Part shown: positions 17,048 to 24,818 of the stretch, piece by piece
Position numbering within the stretch: position 1 is the first letter of the stretch
Layout: every line of letters starts with the position of its first letter
NCBI GenBank assembly: GCA_026393755.1
Contig: JAPKZO010000028.1
Coordinates: forward strand, 186,001 to 250,000
Reading direction: 5' to 3'
DNA from: Acidobacteriota bacterium
Lineage (GTDB): Bacteria; Acidobacteriota; Vicinamibacteria; Vicinamibacterales; JAKQTR01
DNA: 64,000 nucleotides
The notes under the pieces: generated by a model
Told to the model about the DNA's origin: nothing
The model's database searches: none
The model's input: only the letters and a program-made list of their open reading frames with translations
Translations under genes and position numbers: made by a program

Positions 17048-17500
17048 TTACCGCGAAGGGCTGGTGTTGGTCACCACGACCCCCACGACCGCGCCCGCCG
17101 CAATGGCACCCAGGAGAAGGAGGCCGGCGGTGCTCAAGAAGAACGGAACCGCACAGGGCGCACTCGACCCGACCGCTACGTCCTTTACGACCGCGCCGGC
17201 CGCGACCGCAACGGACTTGCTGACGTCGGTCACCTTGCCGTCCTTGTTGAGAAGTTCAGCCACGTAGTTGGCCGGGAGAATGCCGGCAAACGTGAACTTG
17301 CCTTCCTTGTCAGTGATCGTCGAACCCGCCAGAACGCCAGTGTCAACATTCCTCAGTTGAATCTTGGCGTCCTTCAGCCGGCTCTGGCACGCGTCCCTGG
17401 CGAAGCCCTCGATCGTGCCAATCTGCGGTTGCTGGGCCGCCAATGGCACTCCAGAGACGCCCAACGCCAGGACCATCGTCAAAATCAAAATGCGTTTCAT
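17048..17500 (-). CDS. Exported protein with carboxypeptidase-regulatory-like (CnaB-type) domain
   Basis: A signal peptide (MKRILILTMVLALGVSGVPLAAQ) precedes one beta-sandwich domain of about 80 residues. It contains GTIEGFARDACQSRLKDA, a TDKEGKFTFAGILPANY motif typical of carboxypeptidase regulatory-like domains, and a closing strand. A hydrophobic segment (FFLSTAGLLLLGAIAAGAVV) near the C-terminus could anchor it. Such domains usually serve as structural or binding modules of envelope proteins. The GGGTGAAACA sequence before the ATG gives a plausible ribosome site. It appears monocistronic. Confidence 0.72.
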   Translation of the reverse strand: MKRILILTMVLALGVSGVPLAAQQPQIGTIEGFARDACQSRLKDAKIQLRNVDTGVLAGSTITDKEGKFTFAGILPANYVAELLNKDGKVTDVSKSVAVAAGAVVKDVAVGSSAPCAVPFFLSTAGLLLLGAIAAGAVVGVVVTNTSPSR

Positions 17501-17716
17501 TGTTTCACCCAGACTTTCAAGTCATCAACGGCCGCGCGCTCTGGCGCGGCCCCCATTTCATCCCTCGATGCAGAGACACGAAGAGACACCCCTGGTACTT
17601 TAGAATATCGGCGGATCGCGGGAATAAGTCAACCCGGCCGGCGGATCGGCTCGAAATCCCCGCGTAATTGAGGAGGATGGCATTGCGGCACTGCGACCCG
17701 GCGTCACGCGGCCGGG

Positions 17717-19915
17717 CTATTTCAACTTCTCGACCGTGACCCCGCCCGGCCCGTACACCAGTCGGCGATCGGGCGTCCCGCGCTTCTGCGTGTCAAAGGC
17801 GACGCTCGCCAGCGTCCCGTTGCTGTACGTTTCCCACTTGTCTGGCTTGCCATTGCCAGTGGTGTCTTCTTCGGCGCGCGCCAGTGCGCCATTCTCGTAG
17901 ACTTCCCAGCGCGAGACCTTGCCGTCGCGGCGCGTCGAGATCTCCATGCGCGCGATCCCGCCGCCGGCGGCTTCAAATGCCCATGCGTCGACTCGCCCGT
18001 CATTGAACCGCGAGGACCCCACCTTCTCGAGCGCGCCGTCGGGAGTGTAGTACTCCCACCGGTCGATCACGCCATCGAAGTTCGTGTCGATCTCCATTCG
18101 GACCAGACGCGTGCCGTCCATGTGACTCCACACGTCGGTCTTCCCGTCCTTGTTCGTGTCGAACATGAGCAGTGTCAGCTTGCCCGTGTCCTTCTCGTAG
18201 ACCGCCTTCGCCGGGGGCGACCCGCCGGAACCACTGCGGCACGCGCCAGAAGCAAGTGCGCACGAAACGACAAGCGCGATCCCGATCGCGGCCGTGCAGG
18301 AGCGGATACCCGTGGCCCGGAATCTGGTCCCTGGACCCGGGGCGGTATGGTCCGGGGCGTGCGGTCTCTCCACCGTCGCCCGGTCGAAGAGAGGCGGATG
18401 GTTCTTCGGTGAAGTACGTCGGACCGCGATCGCGCACAACACGACGAACAGCGCGGCGTCGCCGGGAATCTGCAGACTGAACTCCACGATCTCCTGGAAG
18501 GCCATCGCGACAATTCCCGTCGTGGCGCCAACGCGAATCCAGTAACTGGTCCGATCGTCGTGGCCCTCGCGGAACCGTGCGATCACCTGCCACACGAAGA
18601 TGAGGATCAACAGTGCGGCCGGCACCGCGACGAAATAGCCGCCCTCGGTGAGCACCTGCAAGTAGTCGTTGTGCGCCTCACTGAAATGCAGGTAGGCCGC
18701 CAGAAACTGCTGCAGCAACGTGGTCGCCGTCCCGTACGTATTGAACCCTGTGCCAAACGCCGGGAACATCTGATGGATGCGCCACGCGTCCGTCCACGCA
18801 CCGGTGCGGCCCCCAAACTCCCAACCCACCTCGCCGAACCGCTGGCCGATCGCGTCAATCCCCGTCCAGCTGACGGCCGCCACGAATACGACCAGGAAGT
18901 ACGCGGCCAGCAGCCGGCCCTTCGTCGAGCCCGTCTGGTGACGCCACACACTGACGGCCGACAAGACGATCGCCAGCAGGAAGCACGAGATGCCACTGCG
19001 CGACAACGAGAGCGTCAGCGCGAGTCCCATCACAAGAACACTGAATCCGGTGAGCACCGCACGACTGGCAGCGGGCGTCGAAAACCAGCCGATCCGACTG
19101 CGCCAGTCCGGCGATATCCCCACCATGCCCTTGGCCACCTGCGACGCGAAGTAGCCAATCACCACCGGCAGCGCCAGCAGCATCCAACCCGCAAAATGGT
19201 TGCGGTTGATGAACGGCCCGAACGCCTGGAAGTACGTGTTCTCGGGCACCCAGAATCCGTACACCTTCCCGTTCCAGAGCGCCTTCTGGACAATGCCGAT
19301 CAAGGCCAGAACGACGCCGAGCACGGTGAGGCCCGGAGCGAACGCGCGGAGGTCCAGGCCGTTGAGACCGCGCTGCAATCCGAGCAGCAGCAGACCGAAT
19401 CCCACAACGAACACCAGACCCAGCAGCGTCTTGTCGGGATTGATGCTGATCGGATGAGTGATGGATTCTCGCGCCGGGGCGACAGGGGCGGACGTCCCGC
19501 CTTCGCCGGCTGACGGCAACAACGGCTTCGGCGGGGCAGGCGGGGTTTCTGCTTGTCGCTGCTGCGCCCGAAGCATCGCCTGCTGCTGCGCGGCCGCCCG
19601 GGTTTCCATGACGACGCCGAAGGCGTACGCCACGTCGTACTGTCGCAGGAACTCGTCGGTGGCCGGACTCATGCGCACGAGGGTCGCGCGGTCGACCGGA
19701 ATCAGCTGCGCGCCGATCGCAGCCGCAACGAGCAGGATGCCGAGAAGCAGCGCCCCTCCAGCTCGTCTCCGCACGCGCGGCACATGTCGCAACAAGCCCC
19801 ACACGCCCACGATCGCGCCAGCGGCGAGCAATGGCCAGTAGGCCCAGTCGTACACCGCGCCAAACGCCAGGGCCCCCCAGGCCACCATCACCAGCACGGG
19901 CACGGCCATGTTCAT
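17717..19915 (-). CDS. O-antigen ligase/polymerase-like membrane protein with lipoprotein-like C-terminal repeat domain
   Basis: Residues 1-520 form a polytopic membrane protein with about ten or more hydrophobic segments and a large extracytoplasmic loop. It contains [16 protein letters not shown] and [14 protein letters not shown], the conserved features of the Wzy/WaaL O-antigen ligase family. From residue 535 a second hydrophobic segment ends in LASGAC (Cys559), which looks exactly like a lipobox. About 170 residues follow with repeated DTNxDGxxDxW motifs (thrombospondin type 3/EF-hand-like acidic loops). Either this is a true fusion or a former lipoprotein gene has joined the ligase by loss of a stop codon. 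A GTG near 18380 could start the lipoprotein part. The ATG overlaps the epimerase stop codon (ATGA), so the two genes are coupled. Confidence 0.85.
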   Translation of the reverse strand: MNMAVPVLVMVAWGALAFGAVYDWAYWPLLAAGAIVGVWGLLRHVPRVRRRAGGALLLGILLVAAAIGAQLIPVDRATLVRMSPATDEFLRQYDVAYAFGVVMETRAAAQQQAMLRAQQRQAETPPAPPKPLLPSAGEGGTSAPVAPARESITHPISINPDKTLLGLVFVVGFGLLLLGLQRGLNGLDLRAFAPGLTVLGVVLALIGIVQKALWNGKVYGFWVPENTYFQAFGPFINRNHFAGWMLLALPVVIGYFASQVAKGMVGISPDWRSRIGWFSTPAASRAVLTGFSVLVMGLALTLSLSRSGISCFLLAIVLSAVSVWRHQTGSTKGRLLAAYFLVVFVAAVSWTGIDAIGQRFGEVGWEFGGRTGAWTDAWRIHQMFPAFGTGFNTYGTATTLLQQFLAAYLHFSEAHNDYLQVLTEGGYFVAVPAALLILIFVWQVIARFREGHDDRTSYWIRVGATTGIVAMAFQEIVEFSLQIPGDAALFVVLCAIAVRRTSPKNHPPLFDRATVERPHAPDHTAPGPGTRFRATGIRSCTAAIGIALVVSCALASGACRSGSGGSPPAKAVYEKDTGKLTLLMFDTNKDGKTDVWSHMDGTRLVRMEIDTNFDGVIDRWEYYTPDGALEKVGSSRFNDGRVDAWAFEAAGGGIARMEISTRRDGKVSRWEVYENGALARAEEDTTGNGKPDKWETYSNGTLASVAFDTQKRGTPDRRLVYGPGGVTVEKLK

Positions 19916-20919
19916 ATGCCGTAATACCCGCGGTACCACTCGACAAACCTCCGCACGCCCTCGCGGACGGGGGTGCCTGGCTTGAAGCCCACCCAGGCAT
20001 CCAGTTCGTCGGTGTTGGCAGAGGTGGCGGGCACGTCGCCCGGCTGCATGGGGAGATAGTGCCTCTCGGCCGTCTTGCCCAGAGCCTCCTCGAGCGCCGC
20101 GATGTAGTCGACGAGCGGCGTGGGCTGACTGTTGCCGATGTTGAAGACCCGGTAGGGCGCATTGCTCGTGGCCGGGTCAGGTGACGCGGTGTCGAAGGCG
20201 GGATTGGGCTCGGCCGGGCGATCGGCGACGCGGATGACGCCTTCGACGATGTCGTCGATGTACGTGAAGTCGCGCACCATCTGGCCGTGGTTGAAGACCT
20301 CGATGGGCCGCCCCTCGAGGATGGCCCTGGTAAACAGGAACAGCGCCATGTCCGGCCGGCCCCACGGGCCGTATACAGTGAAGAACCGGAGGCCCGTCGT
20401 CGGCAGCCTGAACAGATGGCTGTACGTGTGCGCCATCAACTCGTTCGCCTTCTTCGTAGCGGCGTACAGGCTGATCGGATGGTCGATGCTGTCGTGTTCC
20501 GAGAACGGCATCCGCGTGTTGCCGCCATAGACGCTGGACGAGCTGGCGTACACGAGGTGGGCCACGTTTGCGTGGCGGCAGCCCTCGAGTATGTTCACGA
20601 ATCCGGCGAGGTTGCTGTCGACATAGACATGGGGGTTCGCCAGTGAGTAACGAACGCCCGCCTGGGCCGCCAGGTGCACGACGCGTTCCGGCTGCTGCTC
20701 GTTGAACATCGCGGCCATGCCGTCACGATCCGCGACGTCCAGCTTGACGAAGCGGAACCCCGGCTGGCTTGTCAGGCGGGCCAGCCGCGCCTGCTTGAGC
20801 GACACGTCGTAGTACTGGTTGAGGTTATCGAGTCCGATAACCGTGTCGCCGCGCGCCAGCAGCCGGAGCGCAACGTGGGAACCGATAAAGCCGGCCGCGC
20901 CGGTGACGAGGATGTTCAC
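19912..20919 (-). CDS. NAD-dependent epimerase, UDP-glucuronate 4-epimerase-like
   Basis: This 335-residue extended short-chain dehydrogenase has the N-terminal Rossmann motif [10 protein letters not shown] and the [13 protein letters not shown] segment typical of UDP-glucuronate 4-epimerases. The catalytic Ser is in YASSSSVYG, the YxxxK motif is YAATK, and the substrate region is [15 protein letters not shown]. It would interconvert UDP-glucuronate and UDP-galacturonate for polysaccharide synthesis. The downstream ligase-like gene starts within its stop codon. The upstream S26-type peptidase ends nine bases before it, so it could also be carried on the peptide-cluster transcript. Confidence 0.9.
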   Translation of the reverse strand: MNILVTGAAGFIGSHVALRLLARGDTVIGLDNLNQYYDVSLKQARLARLTSQPGFRFVKLDVADRDGMAAMFNEQQPERVVHLAAQAGVRYSLANPHVYVDSNLAGFVNILEGCRHANVAHLVYASSSSVYGGNTRMPFSEHDSIDHPISLYAATKKANELMAHTYSHLFRLPTTGLRFFTVYGPWGRPDMALFLFTRAILEGRPIEVFNHGQMVRDFTYIDDIVEGVIRVADRPAEPNPAFDTASPDPATSNAPYRVFNIGNSQPTPLVDYIAALEEALGKTAERHYLPMQPGDVPATSANTDELDAWVGFKPGTPVREGVRRFVEWYRGYYGI

Positions 20920-20928
20920 GGGATGATC

Positions 20929-21438
20929 TTATTCCCTATTCGATTGAGCCTTCTCAGGTGGAACATCACTCCCCGAGTGATTCTTCCGTCGCAGTTGCCA
21001 CAGAGGCCGTGTGAGCTGGAGGAGTAGCGGCCCCAGGGGGCTCGTCCGCGCCCACGCGATCCCGGCGAGACGCCAGAGGCCGCGGTCCAGGTGATGCACA
21101 CGGCCGTGGCGCCAGACCGTGGTGACCACGCCCAACGCGGCGTTCGGGGCAAACGGTCCTTCGCAATGCGGCTGGGCATCGCCACGAAGAACGAATGTCC
21201 CGCCGCCCTGCATTCGAACGACGCGGTGCAACACGTAGCGCTCTGACGTATCCGGTGGAGCCGCTTGCACCAGCACCATGTCCCCTAACCGGAGCCCGCC
21301 GGCGGGCTTGAGTTCCACGACGTCTTCGTTGCGGAGGAAGGGCCACATGCTGGTGCCGGTCACCGTCATCTTTACCCGTTGACCGCGTTCCAGTGCGGCG
21401 CGAACAACCGGCATGAAGTCGCGGCTGGGGAGAATCAC
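20929..21438 (-). CDS. S24/S26-family signal peptidase-like protease (Ser/His type)
   Basis: The GTG at 21438 overlaps the stop of the HprK-like gene (GTGA), giving 169 residues. The catalytic Ser region is TVTGTSMWPFLRNEDVV (Ser30). The second box is RYVLHRVV (His71), with His where bacterial signal peptidase I has Lys, followed by VLRGDAQP (Asp87). This Ser-His arrangement is that of SipW/ER-type S26B enzymes. No strong transmembrane anchor is visible. The position at the end of the peptide cluster makes it a candidate leader peptidase. Residues NHSGSD near the C-terminus are encoded by a palindromic repeat copy (20965-20982). Confidence 0.83.
   Translation of the reverse strand: MILPSRDFMPVVRAALERGQRVKMTVTGTSMWPFLRNEDVVELKPAGGLRLGDMVLVQAAPPDTSERYVLHRVVRMQGGGTFVLRGDAQPHCEGPFAPNAALGVVTTVWRHGRVHHLDRGLWRLAGIAWARTSPLGPLLLQLTRPLWQLRRKNHSGSDVPPEKAQSNRE
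20965..20982. repeat. CACTCCCCGAGTG palindrome inside the S26-type peptidase gene
   Basis: ATCACTCCCCGAGTGATT is a single copy of the window-wide palindrome family with one central change. It lies within the coding sequence close to the 3' end of the peptidase gene. Confidence 0.75.
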
Positions 21439-22325
21439 AAGATCGATCGCACCAGCGAAATGACCGCCCCCTCCGGGCGGCAGCGCAACCGATACACGGG
21501 CACGCGCGCCAGGATCGTGTTGAGATTCGCCATCGCGCGCTGCATCAGCGCGGCGTCCCAATACGGCAGGAATGCGCGAGCCATCAACAGTGGTGCTGCG
21601 GCCGCCGGAGCCAGCGGTTGAATGGCGTTCTCGGACGCCTGTTCGAGCACGATCAGCGCCGCCAGCGGTGCGGCGTGGTTGCGGGCAATTTCGGCCGTGC
21701 CGCCCCATGGCGTGCCGTAACACACCGGGCCGCCGGCCTCCACGCGCACGGCGATGCGATCGTCGTTCATCGCCACGACGCCCGGCTCGTGACTCCACAG
21801 GCCGACCTGCGTGCTCTTGCCCGCTCCGGAATGCCCGATGAAGACGATGCCCTTGCCGTTGTCGTCGAGGCCGGAGGAATGAAGGACCAGCCCGCCGCTT
21901 GAGAGGATGGCGGTACGAAAGATCAGTTCGCCCGCGCCGAGGTTGAGCAGGCTCTGCCAGCCCAGACCGCTGCGATGTTCCGTCAGGATCGCGTCGTCCC
22001 ACGCGCGGTTCGCGCGAAGCAGGCCCTGCACGGGCACCGATTGGCCCTGGTTCTCGTAGGCGAGCGTGGCGCAGAAATCCGAGCCCGCGCGGTACATCTT
22101 CCAGATGGAGCCCGGGTCGTAGATCAGCTCGCCCTGCGGGGCGGGAGGGTTCTTGCTGTCTTCCCAACGCAGCGCCACGCGGGATAGCGGATTCTCAAGC
22201 GCGCCCTCTTCTGCGCGGAACGGACCGAGCCGCCCTTCGATACCCAGTTCGACCGCGGAAAGTGGGCTGGTCAACTCAATCAAGAGGTTGGCGATGCGGA
22301 TCGGGATGTTATGCGGGGTGGCCAT
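21435..22325 (-). CDS. HprK-like serine kinase of a peptide-modification system
   Basis: This protein of about 296 residues has the P-loop GHSGAGKST (164-172) preceded by a LxxSG strand, and a downstream MNDDRIAV acidic motif, as in HPr kinase C-terminal domains. It is not a standard HPrK: there is no HPrK signature region and no ptsH nearby. HprK-related kinases occur with PqqD-like proteins (the so-called HPr-rel-A system) and in lasso peptide clusters such as paeninodin, where they phosphorylate the precursor's C-terminal Ser. The ATG at 22325 is preceded by AAGGA and overlaps the end of the radical SAM gene by 17 bases. Coupling to the next gene is through GTGA. Confidence 0.85.
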   Translation of the reverse strand: MATPHNIPIRIANLLIELTSPLSAVELGIEGRLGPFRAEEGALENPLSRVALRWEDSKNPPAPQGELIYDPGSIWKMYRAGSDFCATLAYENQGQSVPVQGLLRANRAWDDAILTEHRSGLGWQSLLNLGAGELIFRTAILSSGGLVLHSSGLDDNGKGIVFIGHSGAGKSTQVGLWSHEPGVVAMNDDRIAVRVEAGGPVCYGTPWGGTAEIARNHAAPLAALIVLEQASENAIQPLAPAAAAPLLMARAFLPYWDAALMQRAMANLNTILARVPVYRLRCRPEGAVISLVRSIL

Positions 22326-23391
22326 AGCGGTCCTTGCGCGCGCGGGCGATGTCACACAGATAGGGCACGGGTTCAGTCAGGGTGCCGGTTTCCAGCTTCG
22401 ACCACGCCGGGCAGGTTGGGCAAAAGCCGCGCACGTCGCACGCCAGGCAGAGCGGCGCCTGTGGCGGCGCAGAATCGACAAAGCGCTGCACCTGCTCCCA
22501 CGCTGCGAGAAAACCGATCTCAAGCGGACGAGCCGCGGGCAAGGGCAGGTCGATACACGCATTCATTTCGCCCTGCGGATTGATGATAAAGGCGGCCTGG
22601 CCAGCCTGACAGAAAAAGCTGCGACCACTACTTGAAGACGACTCGCGCAAAGCGGTCTCGGTCCACTCGGTCGCGGATGCGCGGTCGGTCGCTTCGAGCG
22701 CAACACAGTCCGAGGCAGAGAGGCGGCAATCGGCAACCCCCGACATCGCGCCGTCGCGCCGGGTGGAGAGCAGCCAGCCTCCAGAGAACGGCAGTCCCCA
22801 GTTGTGCGCCATCTGCCGCATGGCGTCCAGTTCGTCCACGTTCTGGCGCGTCACCGTGGTCTTCAGGCCGAGCGGGACGCGACGCTTGACGAGCGCTTCG
22901 ATGCCGGCGCAACAGCGGGCGTAGCTGCCGGGGACGCCCGTGACCGCTTCATAAGTGGCAGTGGTCGCGCCGTAGATCGTGATTTCGGTGCGGCTGGGGG
23001 GCGCGTCCGCCAGGCGCGCGGCCAGTGCATCGGTGATGAGCGTGCCGTTGGTGAACAGGGTGAGGATGAGACCCATCCGCGTGAGCGGGGTGTACAGCTC
23101 GAAGAAATCGGGGCGCAGCAACACCTCGCCGCCGGTGAGCAACAGAAAGACCATGCCGTTGTCCACGGCCTGATGTGCCAGGTCCAGCCATTGGCTCGCC
23201 GAAAGTTCTCTGGCTTTCCGCGCCACATCGCCGGCCGATTGGCAGACGTAGCACATGCGGCAGCCCAGATTGCAGCGCTCGGTCAACTCGAACGTGCCGT
23301 TGACTGGCTGACGCTCGGCGGCGGCGCGGCGCTGGAGTTCGCGCACCAGCGGGCCGTAATCTGTCGGAAGCGCTGCGCTCACCGTGGTCAT
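22309..23391 (-). CDS. Radical SAM enzyme with SPASM-type C-terminal Cys region
   Basis: The 360-residue protein has the radical SAM cluster motif CNLGCRMC (Cys40, 44, 47), the LLTGGEVLLRPDF motif for SAM binding and a LTLFTNGT strand. The C-terminal third has a SPASM-like Cys set: FFCQAGQ, MNACIDLP, CLACDVRGFCPTC and PYLC. These would bind auxiliary Fe-S clusters. Enzymes of this class modify ribosomal peptides, for example by forming thioether or carbon-carbon cross-links. The ATG overlaps the stop of the PqqD-like gene (ATGA), so the chaperone and enzyme are made together. The targets are probably the two peptides encoded just upstream. Confidence 0.92.
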   Translation of the reverse strand: MTTVSAALPTDYGPLVRELQRRAAAERQPVNGTFELTERCNLGCRMCYVCQSAGDVARKARELSASQWLDLAHQAVDNGMVFLLLTGGEVLLRPDFFELYTPLTRMGLILTLFTNGTLITDALAARLADAPPSRTEITIYGATTATYEAVTGVPGSYARCCAGIEALVKRRVPLGLKTTVTRQNVDELDAMRQMAHNWGLPFSGGWLLSTRRDGAMSGVADCRLSASDCVALEATDRASATEWTETALRESSSSSGRSFFCQAGQAAFIINPQGEMNACIDLPLPAARPLEIGFLAAWEQVQRFVDSAPPQAPLCLACDVRGFCPTCPAWSKLETGTLTEPVPYLCDIARARKDRYGHPA

Positions 23392-23654
23392 CGTTCCAGC
23401 AGGCCTAATCGTGTCATCTCGCCGACAAACGTCTGCACATCGGCGCGGGCCGTGGCGTCTGAGACGGCAAACCGTTCAGCCACGGCGGCGACCAAATCGT
23501 CCATTGAGCGCTCTTCTGCCAGCCGTTCCCACACGCAGGCCCCCGTCTCGTTCAACGTGAGAAGGCCATTCAGGTTCATGACTTGCGCGCCGAGCGGCAC
23601 GAGCAGGCGCTCCCCGCCGACCTGTTGCATCATGAAGTCTGCTTTACGTTTCAC
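23388..23654 (-). CDS. PqqD-like peptide chaperone (RiPP recognition element)
   Basis: This 88-residue protein fits the PqqD family: an N-terminal beta hairpin (GGERLLVPLGAQVMNLN), then GLLTLNETGACVWERL, corresponding to the family's LNxxGxxIWxLL motif, and helices ending in LGLLER. PqqD-like domains bind the leader of a precursor peptide and present it to the radical SAM enzyme. I chose the GTG at 23654 because AGGAG lies six bases upstream and it gives the usual length. The open frame further upstream has no family similarity. It overlaps the radical SAM gene by four bases. Confidence 0.88.
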   Translation of the reverse strand: MKRKADFMMQQVGGERLLVPLGAQVMNLNGLLTLNETGACVWERLAEERSMDDLVAAVAERFAVSDATARADVQTFVGEMTRLGLLER

Positions 23655-23840
23655 TGAATTCTCCTGATCGTGTCTTGTCCTTGCGGCTCGACGGGGTCCA
23701 GTAGAACTTCGGGGTCGGAAGCAAGCGTGGTTTCTTCCGGCGGCCGCTTCTCCAAGCAAGGCGGATCTGTCGGGATTCCCGTGGCCCGACTACACTCAGC
23801 AGCCCGCACTGAAGGCCAGAGGGTCGCAAGCCAGCAGGGC

Positions 23841-24047
23841 CTAACTGCCGGAAGGGGATCCACTGCAACTGGGACCTGGGCGTTTGCCGCTGTCACCGCC
23901 GCCAGCACTGGGCTGCTTGGCGCATGTCAACAGTCGCTCCTCAAGCTTGAGAGGAACAAACGTCGCCTCCGGCGGCTCGTAGGTCAACTTCTCCGCGACG
24001 GGCGTCCCGCTCTGCGGCGTGGTCGCGGGTGGGTTCTGTTGTTTCAT
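23841..24047 (-). CDS. Candidate RiPP precursor peptide B (68 residues)
   Basis: The predicted peptide begins MKQQNPPATTPQSGTP and continues with a segment containing TYEPPEATFVPLKLEERLL and then Cys. The first 42 residues are closely similar to those of peptide A at 24288-24479, with identity across the FVPLKLEERLL block. The remainder (26 residues) is a Gly/Ser/Pro-rich core with one more Cys, unrelated to the A core, and ends in SPSGS. A conserved leader with a divergent tail is the usual pattern of RiPP precursors. The ATG is preceded by an AGAGAGAAGA sequence shared with gene A. The PqqD-like gene starts about 185 bases downstream. No experimental family is recognised. Confidence 0.72.
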   Translation of the reverse strand: MKQQNPPATTPQSGTPVAEKLTYEPPEATFVPLKLEERLLTCAKQPSAGGGDSGKRPGPSCSGSPSGS

Positions 24048-24086
24048 GGCTTCTTCTCTCTTTGAAATGCCTAGCGCGATAGACGA
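24048..24086 (-). promoter_or_regulatory. Conserved 5' leader of precursor gene B
   Basis: The bases upstream of precursor B match those upstream of precursor A (24480-24518) in two blocks: TTCAAAGAGAGAAGA close to the ATG and CTATCGCG about 30 bases upstream. The purine-rich block probably contains the ribosome-binding site. Confidence 0.55.
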
Positions 24087-24287
24087 AGCGCGCGCACTCC
24101 TTGTTGTGTTGAGGTGTTCATTTCGGCGCAACAGCGCCTGATCGAGTGAACGGGCCGGGGTCGGGAAACGGGCCATTCTTGCCGCCACCGCACGTCCGGC
24201 CGCGGGTGCGGCGGCTGCCCTGTTCGAACGCCTGTTCGCCTGCGGTGCGTGTTGGGTCCACAGGCGGTAAACGGGGTAAGGGGCGGC

Positions 24288-24479
24288 CTAGCTCTTGTTC
24301 TGCTGATTCTGCGGATGGCCCTCGTGACCAAAACAGATATCCATCGACTTATCGCAGACGAGCAGTCTCTCCTCAAGCTTGAGAGGGACAAAAGTTGCCT
24401 TGGGTGCCTCATACGACAACTTCTGTGTGCCGGGTGTCCCGCTCTGCGGTGCGGTCCGGGGTGTGTTTTCCTGCTTCAT
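24288..24479 (-). CDS. Candidate RiPP precursor peptide A (63 residues)
   Basis: The peptide begins MKQENTPRTAPQSGTP and carries the segment SYEAPKATFVPLKLEERLL followed by VC. This matches peptide B at 23841-24047. After the shared Cys the C-terminal 21 residues (DKSMDICFGHEGHPQNQQ and so on, ending in NKS) differ completely from B and contain a second Cys seven residues after the first. The last residue is Ser, as in B. The gene lies between the ABC exporter and the maturation genes, all on the same strand. The leader block probably binds the PqqD-like protein. I do not recognise a named precursor family. Confidence 0.75.
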   Translation of the reverse strand: MKQENTPRTAPQSGTPGTQKLSYEAPKATFVPLKLEERLLVCDKSMDICFGHEGHPQNQQNKS

Positions 24480-24518
24480 AGTGTCTTCTCTCTTTGAATT
24501 ACCGATCGCGATAGCAGG
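24480..24518 (-). promoter_or_regulatory. Conserved 5' leader of precursor gene A
   Basis: This stretch shares TTCAAAGAGAGAAGA and CTATCGCG with the leader of precursor B. The match outside the coding sequence suggests that gene and control region were duplicated together. Confidence 0.55.
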
Positions 24519-24725
24519 GGCGCTGGTAGCGCCCTTCCACGGTCTAGAACTTCCAGATCAGACAGTCTTCCATCTCAGACGATATCCGCCATTCGCCGTA
24601 CGTGTCAAACCAACAGCCTCTTCTCGCCGTGAGTACGAACGGCTGTAAAGCATTGACTGCACAAACGATACCTGATGTTCCGTTCGGTAACACTGACTGC
24701 GTCAGCCCGCGGCGGCAACCGGGCT

Positions 24726-24800
24726 ATCACTCCCGGAGTAATTAGCCCCATCGCAATCACTCCGGGAGTAATTAGCCCCACCGCAATCACTCCGGGAGTG
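24726..24800. repeat. Three tandem CACTCCCGGAGT-type palindromes
   Basis: Copies at 24726-24743, 24755-24773 and 24785-24800 are separated by TAGCCCC(A/C)TCGC-like spacers. They lie between the exporter gene and precursor gene A, where they could act as a terminator or RNA-processing site that separates exporter from precursor expression. Confidence 0.88.
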
Positions 24801-24818
24801 GGACGTGAGCAGCGGTCT

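Noticed and set aside
23651-23908. Third precursor peptide between peptide B and the PqqD-like gene
   Set aside because: The frame lacks the conserved leader block and overlaps the 3' end of peptide B in another frame and the start of the PqqD-like gene.
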